Of a stretch of DNA of 64,000 nucleotides, positions 34,254-44,439 are shown one piece after another. The stretch lies in the NCBI RefSeq assembly GCF_000005505.3, contig NC_016133.3:32066737-32130736 (forward strand), given 5' to 3'. Both the position numbers and the translations under genes were made by a program. How positions within the stretch are numbered: the stretch's first letter is position 1; every line of letters starts with the position of its first letter. The DNA is from Brachypodium distachyon. Its lineage: Eukaryota > Streptophyta > Magnoliopsida > Poales > Poaceae. The notes beneath the pieces are model-generated. The model did no database searches, had not been told where the DNA came from, and was given only the letters and a program-made list of their open reading frames with translations.

Positions 34254-36864
34254 AGAGCACATATCAGTCTTCACAGTACATAGATGTTTCGACATAGCTT
34301 TTATGTCGGTGAAAATTTACTTACTCTTGTTCTGCTATTCGGCCACCAAAGCTTTGTGCTGCACCGCTAGTTTCCGATGCGCTGCAAGTAGAACCTTAAA
34401 GGTGGTGGTGCGCTTGTTCATGCAGCTCTGCAAGACGATGATCCACAGTTAATTCTATTGCAGTGGCAGGTCAACAGCTATAAGCTTCATGCCGACTATT
34501 CTAAACCTGGCCTGAATCTCGGGGAATAAGTGTTGGAAGTTTTTAAGCTTCAGGCCGACTATTCTAAACCCGGCATAAATATCGGGGAATAGTGTTTGAA
34601 GTTTTTAAGTCTTGCATAGTGTTTGGACTTTTCTGAGATAAGCATCAAGCCGACTAATTCTTACTCGCCCTAAACCTCAGGGACTAGGAGTATGCATATT
34701 GGAGATAGAGTAAAAAACTTCAAAGGAGTTTTTCGTACGTCGGCTGGACTCCAACAGGGCGAGCCTCGCCTAGAACATCCGGGCCGACACAGACTCCGGA
34801 GTCGCCGCCACAGGTGCTGGCCCCACCAGAGGGCTTTGCCACGCTGTCTGGATGGTGCCGGAGTTCACCTCGTAGCTGTCGGCACTGTTCCAGTCCATCA
34901 CATACTGGCCAAGCGACCACCAGCTATGCCCGCTTGCCGTCCTATGGGGAACTCCCTGAGTACCCCGGACAAACGGTGAGCTGGAAGAACTCGGAGGCTC
35001 TTGTCTCGCCAGGATGGCGGAGCTCCTAGTCTTCTTGGCTCGTGTAGCCGCTAATTGAGTTGCTTGCGGTTGCGGCGGCGGCAGCGGCAATGGTGGTGTT
35101 GCTGTCGCTTGGGGTCCTTGGGGTCCTCGGGGCTGTTTGCCGGCTGTTGAGGAGTATTTGTGGCTATTGGCTGTGATTGCGTGCCAGGCGCTGCCGACGA
35201 AGGAGCAGCCCCAACCACCGAAGTCCCGGTCGCAGATGTCTCGGCTTGTGCGACTCTCGAAGCGTCGATGCCAGGGCCGACATCCCGGACGGGGGATGTT
35301 GGATCTGCGGCGGTCTCGGTCTGTCCCATAGCCTGAGTTGAAGGCTCTACACGCGGAGATGAGGCCGCCGGAATCTCAGACGCAATGCAGGTCTGAGACT
35401 GCATAGCCGTCAAAGCCTCCCTGCAGAAATGAAAGTTTGTTATCTTCGTGTCAATTAAGAAAAATACCGACATCAGGGATCGAAATGCTATAAATCTTAC
35501 CCAACGACCATGGGCTTCGGCTTTGGTTGCCGACCAGCGGTTTTCTTCCGCTTCAAGGTCCTCGGAAGATCAGTCTCGGCGATTCTCTTCTCGCGGGCCG
35601 GCACCGCAGCAGCAGCCGAACCCAACGCCTCAGCAGCGGCAGGATCATCCGAGTCAGCTGTTCTCAGATTGATGCAGGCATGAGTATTTTTGATGTTAAA
35701 TATTTTGATATCTGTGAGAAGATGTCGGGAATGATTACCTACGACGCGAAGGGGGCCGACATAAGCGATCGGCATGTGATCCTCTGAGTCTGGATCTTCC
35801 TAGTCGAATGTCAAGCGCTCGCTCCCGAAAACGCTTATTTGGAGAATTCCTGGCTTCATTACGCTGAAGGGTAAACCTCCGCACAAAAGTATAAGGTTGC
35901 GCCGGGATAAGTCATTGTCAGATGGAAGCTGGCATAACAATCATCTCGGATGAAAATTGAAGACATACACAAATAAAGACTTACCGGAGGCGCACGGTTC
36001 TTCCGGCTGAACGGAATCATGCCCCAGACCCAATGCTTGGACAAGTTCGTCTTCGCGATCGCCTTAACTCGGCGCCGGACTTCGAGTTTGTCTAGCCGAA
36101 CGGTTGAAAGCCGGTTCGGGTCGAACTGGCCGCTATAAAAACACATCTTATGTGTCCGGCGTTGGAGTGGGCATAACCGCCGGAACACGAATATCGCCAG
36201 CAAGTCGTCGGCCGTCGTCCCATTCTCCTTGAGTTCGATGATGCCGGCATGAACCTCGTTGATCTCTGGAAGAGAGTCCTTGGGGTCATGCTTCCAATTC
36301 TTCTTTTCCTCCGGCGGGCCGACTACGAATCCCGGCAGAATGATCTTGTCGGTATCGGAGGAATTCTTGACATAGAAGAAGGTCTTGAGCCATTTGTTGC
36401 AGGACTCAAGACCTTGGATGCGAGGGAAGATGGAACCCCGGCGGGGTATGACAGTGGTGGCGCCGCATTGGGTCATGGGCTTAGCGGCGCCGGGATTGTT
36501 CTTATCGGGAAAGACTTGGGGCCGGAACATGAAGTACTTGACCCACAAGTGAATAGAAGGCCAGAGGCCGAGATAACTCTCGCAGCAAGTGACAAAAGCC
36601 GAGAGAGTGAGGATGGCGTTAGCCGGAAGGTGGTGTGGCTGAAGGCCAAAGAAGTCTAAGAACTGCCTAGTGAAGTCGCGATCCACGTTTGAAATGAGCA
36701 AGGAAGACGACACACTCACCAGGTTCGGGTGTCGGCACAGATCCGCCGGGTGCGGCGGAGCCAGTCAATATCCGTCGACGATACATCGGAGCCTTCCCAT
36801 CCGGCGCGCTCCGAGCCCGTCTCCTCCTCGACATGCTAGACGGCGGGGTCGACGGCGGCAGCAT
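34254..36864 (-). pseudogene. Element C antisense gene, 5' part (gypsy-type transposase-like)
   Basis: It starts at the ATG 36862-36864 (MLPPSTPPSSMSRRRRAR). The main block, 36719-35985, is RQFLDFFGLQPHHLPANAILTLSAFVTCCESYLG, then CNKWLKTFFYVKN and HWVWGMIPFSRKNRAPP, matching the PF04195-type region of plant gypsy additional ORFs. A GTAAGT donor follows at 35984. Another exon is VMKPGILQISVFGSERLTFD near 35870-35810. A low-complexity Pro/Ala/Ser part (35473-35051) follows. The reading frame slips near 36700. Element D separates this half from the coiled-coil half at 20716-21834. Confidence 0.78.
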
Positions 36865-37129
36865 CGCGGGAAGAAGGCGCTATTGCTCGAGAAAAGATCT
36901 AGGTTTGAGGGGCCGGCGAGGAGATGGCGGCGCAAGATGCAAGCAAGCAAGGAAACTGTGGCGGAGAACAAGGCAAGCGCGCGCAAAAGTGCGACGGCGA
37001 GCTCAGCTACTGGAAGCTAGGAGGCGCGGCGGTAGAGAAGCTTCGAGCTCGCGGCAATGATGGGGCGCGCGTGAGCAGAGGAGAGCGAGGATTTCGGGGG
37101 AAAGTGAAGGGTTTTCACCCCGCCCCTCT

Positions 37130-37137
37130 TATTTATA
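37130..37137 (-). promoter_or_regulatory. TATA box of the antisense gene in element C
   Basis: On the minus strand it is TATAAATA, inside GGTTATAAATAAG, about 265 bp upstream of the ATG at 36864. This is a canonical plant TATA on the strand opposite to the retroelement transcript. Confidence 0.65.
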
Positions 37138-37674
37138 ACCACGGCGCACTAATGGGGCGCGGATCTTCCACGCCCACGATCTCCGTGGCCAACGATAAGG
37201 CCACGCACGATCATGGTGGCATTCAACCCCATAAACGGCGCACGCGCGTGATTACTGCGCGACGTGGCGCAGTAAATCCCGCTGAATCCGGGAAGATAAG
37301 GGTCTGCGTGGGAACCGAAATTCCCCCTCTTAATGGCCTGCCGGTGTTCCTGTCCGATGGGACGACACGCTCGCCTCAAAAGGCGCGCCAGTGGTACTTC
37401 GGGTCTTATCTTCCCGTTATTTAAGCAGAGCACAGAGTGTGAGCGACAGGTGGCACTAATGTCGGCAGAAACGGGTTTCTACTGCCGGCCACAAGGAAGA
37501 AAGGAATGTCGGCTCAGGGCTGAATAGGCATGCCGATTAGATATGTCGGAATGGCCTGATCTCGGCTAAGAAAGCTTGGGATTGTCTCGGCATTTTCCTT
37601 GGCTCAACCCTACTAGGCTTTGGTGGCTTGAGTTGTGGGAAACTGTCGCGGACCGCAACAGCTTCAGGGACAAG

Positions 37675-38322
37675 TGTCGGAGGGATGACCCCGGGTAGGG
37701 TCATGACGACACACATTAGCCGAGATAACGAAGGCAAAGCCGACACAGGCAAGTACGCCGGCATCCTTAAGCCGCATTGCTAACAGGCCGGCATACCAAG
37801 GATATGCCGGCACATCTATCTTGTCTTATGAGGTTGCAGGATAAGCACAAGCAGTCTGATCTCGGCCAATGCCGAGATGCGTTAACGGTCTTATCCTGAG
37901 CACATGGCACAAAGTAAAGCAACGTCTCCTTTGTCAAAGAAAGGTAGTCGTTGCTCACGTCGCAGTGCCAGGCGGCTGCAGTGTAAAGCACCGAAAAAGG
38001 ACCGATGACGGGAGCCGGTGCGTGGCTACAATGCGCGTCGTCTGATGCCAGGAAAAGTAAATCTGTTTTGTCCCCTGCCGTGCCATCCGGAGGGAACCGA
38101 GGGGCGTGCTCGGCGGGCCCCGTAGAATATAAGGTTAGCCTTTGGTCCACATGTCAGTGTGACATAGGTGGCCCATAAATAGGAGCACCACCCATCCCAA
38201 GAGAGTGATCCTCCACTTAGTCATCTAGCGTTTCCCCTTCTTCTTCTTCTTCCTCAAGAAACTGCTCAAGGAGCACCATTGTAATCGCCGGTATCTTGGG
38301 AAATACCACAAAGCAGGAGTAG
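37675..38322 (+). repeat. Element C 3' LTR, right end deleted
   Basis: It matches 12674-13313. It stops after AGCAGGAGTAG, where sequence of element B's LTR (ACTCCGTGGCACCACATTG) continues. About 160 bp of this LTR and roughly 60 bp of B's LTR are missing. Confidence 0.88.
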
Positions 38323-38524
38323 ACTCCGTGGCACCACATTGTAATCGACTCATCAATACAGATCCGACAAGCAGGACGTAGTGGTATTACCTCATCGAGG
38401 GCCCTGAACCTAGGTAAATCGTGTCCCCTGTGTCCTTGTTAGCCGATGTGTTCGCCAACACACACTCCTCTTTCCTTGATACAAGTCCATCAATTTGGAT
38501 ATTGTCGAAGTCACATCTTCGTCA
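38323..38524 (+). repeat. Element B 5' LTR, right piece
   Basis: It matches 49206-49415 (CACCACATTGTAATCGACTC, then GTCCCCTGTGTCC, then CACATCTTCGTCA). The LTR ends at 38524. Confidence 0.88.
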
Positions 38525-38525
38525 T

Positions 38526-38543
38526 TGCCACCGTCTGTGGGAA
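38526..38543 (+). promoter_or_regulatory. Primer-binding-site-like sequence of element B
   Basis: TGCCACCGTCTGTGGGAA begins one base after the LTR. A TGGCGCCGTCTGTGGGAA form is common in plant gypsy elements. Confidence 0.5.
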
Positions 38544-41500
38544 GAACGTTTGTTGGAAACACGACCTCGGCGGTTCCAGATCCAGCAGAACCATCATCGA
38601 CTCAGGCGGAGTCGACGATCCTCGAGTCTTCTGCCGCTCGCCTTCAGTCCAACCCCAAAGTCCTGGACAAGCTTGATGCCCGCTTGGATCTCATATTCGG
38701 CGAGTTCCACGTCCGATCCGGTATCCTTCGATTACCGTGGCCGACTCCTTCGACTCCGGAATAACTGCTTCTCCTTTCTCCTTTAGAGAAAGACCCACTG
38801 ACAGGCTTGTCGGAACTACTCAAGGAGGCAGAGCAAGTCCCCTCTTGGACCTGCTCTGATTTCAAAGACGATCCATCCTCATGTGCGAACAACCCCGTCC
38901 CTAGCGACACTGGTGACCGCTCAGAACACGGGAGTTGTCGTGATAATCTCACCTCGTCGGGTTCACCCGACGAAACAGAGCAGGTTTTCCTTGGAACCTC
39001 CTCCTCCTCTGACAGCAATCCACCCCAGTTTGCAGAAAGCCCCGTCCCAGGCGACGCTGGCAAATTCTCAGAACGGGAAGGCTGCCATAGCAGCAGCAAT
39101 CTTGCGCCCGAGAGCGCCATCGCTCAAGTCTTCATGACAAATCCCGCCGCCCCAAAGCAGACTCCTCTGGCCGCGAGTGCATCTGCAGGTCTACCGGCTG
39201 GATATTCTGCGGCAGAGAAAGCTCAAGTCCAGGCAGCCCTGGAGTCGGGAGTCCTTATGAAGGATCCCACTATCACTGAGTTGCAATTATATGCTAACTC
39301 ACTTGCCAAGGCTCAGCGCGACCTGAACAAAGAGAAGGAGGATTTCGTCAAGAAGCAAAAGCTTGAAGCGGAGAGGCTGAAGAAACTGGATGAAGATATC
39401 CAGGCACACAAATGAACTCGCCCGGGTTCACTCAGCGACTCTGATGGAGCACCTCCCAAAGATCTCCCCAGACGAAACATCTCGCGTCGTGATCACACGA
39501 CCCGAAACCTGGCTCCAAGCTTCATGTCGGTTGACGACCACGGCGATATGATATCAGAAACCCCGGAGGCTGCCTTGCGTGCAGCCAATACCTACCTACA
39601 AACAATCCAGCCACCTGATAGTGACCCGCACACGTGGCTTCACAAGCAGATTCTGGAAGGATTGAATAAAGCGGGGGCTTCATGTATCAGCCAAGATTTT
39701 AACAACCGAAGGCAGCCGCAGGACAGGACTCCATCCCGCTACGATGGAGAAACCCATCATGACCTCGACCCGCCTCCACGAGGTTGCAGGGAGCGCGACT
39801 CGCACCCGAGGGAAACACTAGGGTCTCCTCGGGTCGCAAACCGCGATCGGCGAGACAGGTATCGTGACCGCTCGGCGGATTCCGATCACGAGGCCGAGAC
39901 ATGCGGAGTGCCATGCTTTAGCCGTCGCATCCGTCAATCCAGGATGCCCAGAAACTTCAAACCGCCAACCGATCTAGTCAAGTATGACGGCACTCAAGAG
40001 CCCAAGACTTGGCTAGAAGACTACCTCACCGGGATTCGCTGTCAAGGCGGTTCTCGTACCACCGCCATGCAGTGCCTGCAGCTGCAGCTCAAAGGCCCTG
40101 CACGCACGTGGTTAACTGGCTTACCACGAGACGACATTGACTCGTGGGAAGAGCTCGTCCAAGCTTTCACCCGCAACTTTAGGTCCACATACAAACGACC
40201 CGTCTCCCTCGAGCAACTCTGAGCTTGCATTCAAAAGGAGGGAGAACCCATCCGTTCGTACATCCAGCGCTGGACCAACACCAAACACGCTTCTGAGGAA
40301 GTCTCCGATGAAAGCGTCATCGACGCCTTCAAACGAGGACTCCGACGAGTCAAACTCAAGGAAGAATTGGGTCGTGTGCGGCCCACAACCATCAGCTATC
40401 TAATGGAAATCGCCAATTGATGGGCTGACGATGACGACTCAGTTCGGAATGAACGCCACCGATCTCCAGAGGAAGAGGGTGATCATGGTCACGATCGACG
40501 GAGGAAGCACAAAAACCGAGCCTTTGAAGAATCGCACCCACCTGAATTCATCGCAGCAGCTGCTCCGACAGATTTTGGCTCTCGGGAGAACGGAAATTGC
40601 GGTGGAGGTTTTCGAGGTGGTGACAAGCGCAAGCAACAATGGTAGAGAAAAGGAAATCAACCAAGCCTTGCTCAGCAGCTAGCTTCCCCTTGCCCGTTTC
40701 ACGTCTACAGGGATGAGCAAGGCAACATCAAGCCAAGTCAACCTCTAGCCAAGTGCCGGCGTTTCAGGGAACTACAGGCTGAGTTTGCCAGGACACAGCA
40801 GTCGGCAACCAGTGCAGGCTTCTCACAATTACCTTGGATGCTTCCATACCCTAACGAAGGAGTCAATGCACCCTTGCCGCCTCCCATACCAGGAGCTCTA
40901 GCCATCGGTGCTCCTCCTCCGCCTCCGCGCCCTGCCAGTTTCGCCGGAGCAGTGCACCCAGTCACACTTGCACCGCTACCTGAAGCACCGACAATGGTTG
41001 CCAGATCATATCCGACTCCGGTAGGTCACATCTGCATGATTCAAAAAGGGAAACCCACAAATCGGGTCCAAAAGTCCATAACTAGATAGGTCCATATGGC
41101 CGTGAGGTCACCTCCCTCCTCAACGGAGTACCTCGACTGGTCGGAAGTGGAGATCACATTCTCCAGAGAAGATCAACCACCCTGCATCCCGCAACTGGGA
41201 AACGCAGCACTGGTGCTCGACGCATAGATCGGGGGCTACATGTTGAACAGAGTGTTCATCGACGGCAGTAGTGGGCTAAACATTATCTACGCTGACATCC
41301 TACGAAAGATGAACCACTCAACAACAAAGCTAGTTCCCACAAAGGCAACCTTCCATGGGATCATCCCAGGAAAAGCAGCCACTCCACTGGGCAAAGTTAG
41401 CCTTGACGTGGTGTTCGGCACACCCGACAACTTCAGATGGGCAAGACTCGACTTCGAAGTGGTCGACTGGCCATCCCAGTACCACGTGGTCTTGAGTCAC

Positions 41501-41800
41501 GTCGTGCTAGCACGCTTTATGGCAGTCCCGCATTACGCTTCCCTTAAGCTCAAAATGCCTGGACCCAACGACGTGATAACTATCTCTGGAAGCTTCCTAT
41601 GGTCCGATCACTGCGACCGTGAATTCCATAAAAATTTTGAATTACTGGTCGCGCAGGACTAGGCTGGCCAGTTCTACTTCTTAATAGACAACGACCAAAA
41701 TTCCGTCCTTAAGAAAAGAGCCATTGAGGCCACAGGCGGTGTAGACTCGAAGACATCAAAGGAGGCCAACGTTGGCTCAGCCAGCAGCCCTATCAACTAA
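38529..41800 (+). pseudogene. Element B gag-protease frame with eight internal stops
   Basis: One frame is continuous from 38529 to the TAA at 41798-41800, with in-frame stops at 38762, 39413, 40220, 40418, 40643, 41087, 41225 and 41660 and no frameshift. The gag core is at about 39930-40420: VKYDGTQEPKTWLEDYLTGI, GPARTWLTGLPRDDI, FRSTYKRPVS, then IRSYIQRWT. A protease follows at 41240-41660 (RVFIDGSSGLNIIYAD, FHGIIPGKAATPLGKV, LKLKMPGPNDVI). No reverse transcriptase, RNase H or integrase follows, so the element is a gag-protease-only, non-autonomous type. Confidence 0.85.
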
Positions 41801-42289
41801 GGGGCACTGAGTCGCTGGGCTCCCCCAACCGCAACAACAGGAGCTCCTTCTAGCAGGCACACTAAAACAACCAGCACACCAAGCTGACTTTGCAGCCCAT
41901 GCAGTGTAGCTCAGAAGACGACTGTCGAAAAATGAGTCAGTTAAAACACATACCTGCGAGCTCATCCACGCCTCGACATGGCTATTCAGGCAACTCGACT
42001 GCAGGAAATGAGAATCAAAAACCACCCTCTCAGACTCCAATCCAGAGCCGGGGACTCAAGAAGCAAGGCGTGGAACGCCACACAACTGCGCCGCCAACGC
42101 GGCAGGCTTTTTTATTTGATTTTTTTTAGTTTCTCATCTATTTGTCCTCTTTTTTCTGCATTTTTAAACACCTTCTTGTACCATCGGTACGTAATAAAAC
42201 TATTTATGCTCCTCTATTCGGAGTCTTTTTCTTTTTACTTACTTTGTTGCGATCGCATCACACTCAAAACTAAAAGATCGATCCCAAGC

Positions 42290-44400
42290 TTGTCATTGGA
42301 CGCACCCGACACTCGGAGGCTGCGTCCAATCGACCCAAACTAGTCATTGGATGCACCCGACACTTGGGAACTGTGTCCAATCGACCAAAAACTTGTCACG
42401 CACCCGACACTCGGGGGCTGCGTCCAATCGACCCAAACTTGTCATTGGACGCACCCGACACTCGGGGGCTGCGTCCAATCGACCCAAACTTGTCATTGGA
42501 CGCACCCGACACTCGGGGGCTGCGTCCAAACGAGCCAAAGTTGTCATTGGACGCACCCGACACTCGGGGGCTGCGTCCAATCGACCCAAAGCTTGTCATT
42601 GGACGCACCAACACTCGGGGGCTGCGTCCAATCGACCCAAAACTGGTCATTGGACGCACCCGACACTCGGGGGCTGCGTCCAATCGACCCAAAGCTTGTC
42701 ATTGGACGCACCCGACACTCGGGGGCTGTGTCCAATCGACACAAAGCTTGTCATTGGACACACCCGACACTCGGGGGCTCCGTCCAATCGACCCAAAGCT
42801 TGTCATCCTGTCGTCGCACGGGGCTCCGACACCGGGGGCATGCTGGCACACCCCCTTTTAGGTTCGGCAGGGGCGTTGGGGATCGCTCCGGTGATCGCCG
42901 GCGTGGCCGATGGCGTACGTAAACTGCAAAGAGACGCACCCAGAATGCATGCAAGCTAGGGACACATGCACACACGTTTTTACCCAGGTTCGGACCACCC
43001 GGAGGTGTAAAACCCTACGTCCTGCTTGTCTGAACTCGTATTATCGCAAAATCAAGTGTTTACAGGTTGCCGGGCGAATTCCCGGGTACTCTCTCCTTTA
43101 TGGCTAAGTGTTCCTTACCCTTCTCTACTAAGGCTAGAGGTTAACTGTGAGCTGATCGAGCTGAACCCAACGAACAACCTACTGGAACCAACTGGGACTC
43201 CAACCCTTTGACCGTCGGCGGCGGTCCTCCTTTTATAGCCAAGGGGATACCACAGGTGCCACGGTGCATGCATTACAAGTGGCGAGCAGGGTGACAGGGC
43301 AACTCCCCCTCGATGCGCTGGTGGGCATGCATGAACGCCAACTCCTCTGCTAGGGGTCTAGAGCCCTACAAGTAGGATTGGACAGCCACTGTTTACCTGA
43401 TTAGACGGGTAACTCCCCTCCTGTCGGCTTATTTAATGCGCCGTGTGCCTCACTCCTCGCCCTGGTGAGACTGCGCACTCGACGCCTGGCACGTGCCCGC
43501 GTGGCGCCGTTGCTCTGCCCACCAGGCCCCACCCTTGTGGCGGGAGCCTATGCCCGGGGACCCCTCCCCCTGGCAAGTGACTTCCCGGGAGGCGCCCAGG
43601 CTTGACCGCACCCGGGAACCCCCCTCCCGGCAAGTGGCTTCCCGGGAGGTGTCCAGGTGGGAATATTCCTCGAACCCCCGCTAGCCCTTCCAGGCTGGTA
43701 GCTTGCCGGGCTGGTCGTGGCTGCTGCCCGGGACGAGACCCTCCCGGGACTCGGCGACGAGGCCCACGCGTCGTGCAGCGGTGGTACCCCGGGTGCCACT
43801 AGTGCGACACACCCGACACTCGGGGGCTGCGTCCAATCGACCGCAAACTTGTCACTGGACGCACCCGACACTCGGAGGCTGCGTCCAATCGATCCAAACT
43901 TGTCATTGGACGCACCCGACACTCGGAGGCTGCGTCCAATCGACCCAACACTTGTCATTGGACGCACCCGACACTCGGGGGCTGCGTTCAATCGATCCAA
44001 AATTGTCATAGGACGCATCCGACACTCGGGGGCTGCGTCCAATCGACCACAAACTTATCATTGGACGCACCCGACACTCGGGGGCTGCGTCCAATCGGCC
44101 CAACACTTGTCATTGGACGCACCCGACACTCGGGGGTTGCGTCCAATCGAACCAACACTTGTCATTGGACGCACCCGACACTCAGGGGTTGTGTCCAATC
44201 GACCGCAAACATTGTCATTGGGCGCACCCAACACTCGGGGGCTGCGTCCAATCGACCCAAACTTGTCATTGGATGCACCTGACATTCGGGGGCTGCGTCC
44301 AATCGACCGCAGACATTGTCATTGGGCGCACACGACACTCGGAGGCTGCTTTCGATCGACTCTAAAACCTCTCGTTTTATGCACCCGACATTCACGGATT
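42290..44400. repeat. Tandem array of ~21 hairpin units of ~52 bp in element B
   Basis: The unit reads CTTGTC, ATTGGACGCA, CCCGACACTCGGGGGC, TGCGTCCAAT, CGACCCAAA. The 10-bp arms ATTGGACGCA and TGCGTCCAAT (for example 42444-42453 and 42470-42479) are perfect inverted copies, and the loop itself holds CCCGA-CAC-TCGGG. About ten full units lie left and about ten right of a solo LTR at 42809-43809, and the last unit (44370-44400) is degenerate. All frames stay open across it, but the repeats look non-coding. It lies between the protease frame and the antisense coiled-coil exons. Confidence 0.93.
42809..43809 (-). mobile_element. Solo LTR of the element D family (1001 bp)
   Basis: It starts TGTCGTCGCACGGGGCTCCG and ends GTGCCACTAGTGCGACA, like element D's LTRs and in the same orientation, with no internal region attached. 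The flanks CATCC (42804-42808) and CACCC (43810-43814) are an imperfect duplication at best. It splits one monomer of the ~52-bp array. Confidence 0.9.
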
Positions 44401-44439
44401 ATCGCGTAAACAAACATCAGCACAATCATTCAATGGTCG

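Larger units (their letters stand above)
12674..38322 (+). mobile_element. Element C: Ty3/gypsy (Tat-like) retrotransposon inside B's 5' LTR
   Basis: The LTRs start TGTCGG-GGGATGACCCCGGG at 12674 and 37675. Order is LTR, PBS-like site, gag, protease, RT, RNase H and integrase (13669-20006, all plus strand), then an antisense gene (20716-36864, minus) split by element D, then the 3' LTR. The coding region stays in one frame from 13669 to about 19440 but has eight internal stops, and one frameshift lies near 19440. Active-site residues of RT and RNase H are lost. LTR mismatch is about 5-6% by hand count. The 3' LTR end and part of B's LTR are deleted at the junction, so no target duplication can be seen. 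Confidence 0.9.

Noticed and set aside
42347..42959. Repetitive proteins of 165-202 residues in three frames, and similar frames on the other strand
   Set aside because: The frames are produced by the 52-bp tandem array, all registers are open, and there is no start or domain. Treated as non-coding repeat.
42290..44400. CRISPR-like look of regularly repeated palindromic units
   Set aside because: There are no unique spacers between repeats, no cas genes, and the context is a plant retrotransposon. It is a simple tandem repeat.
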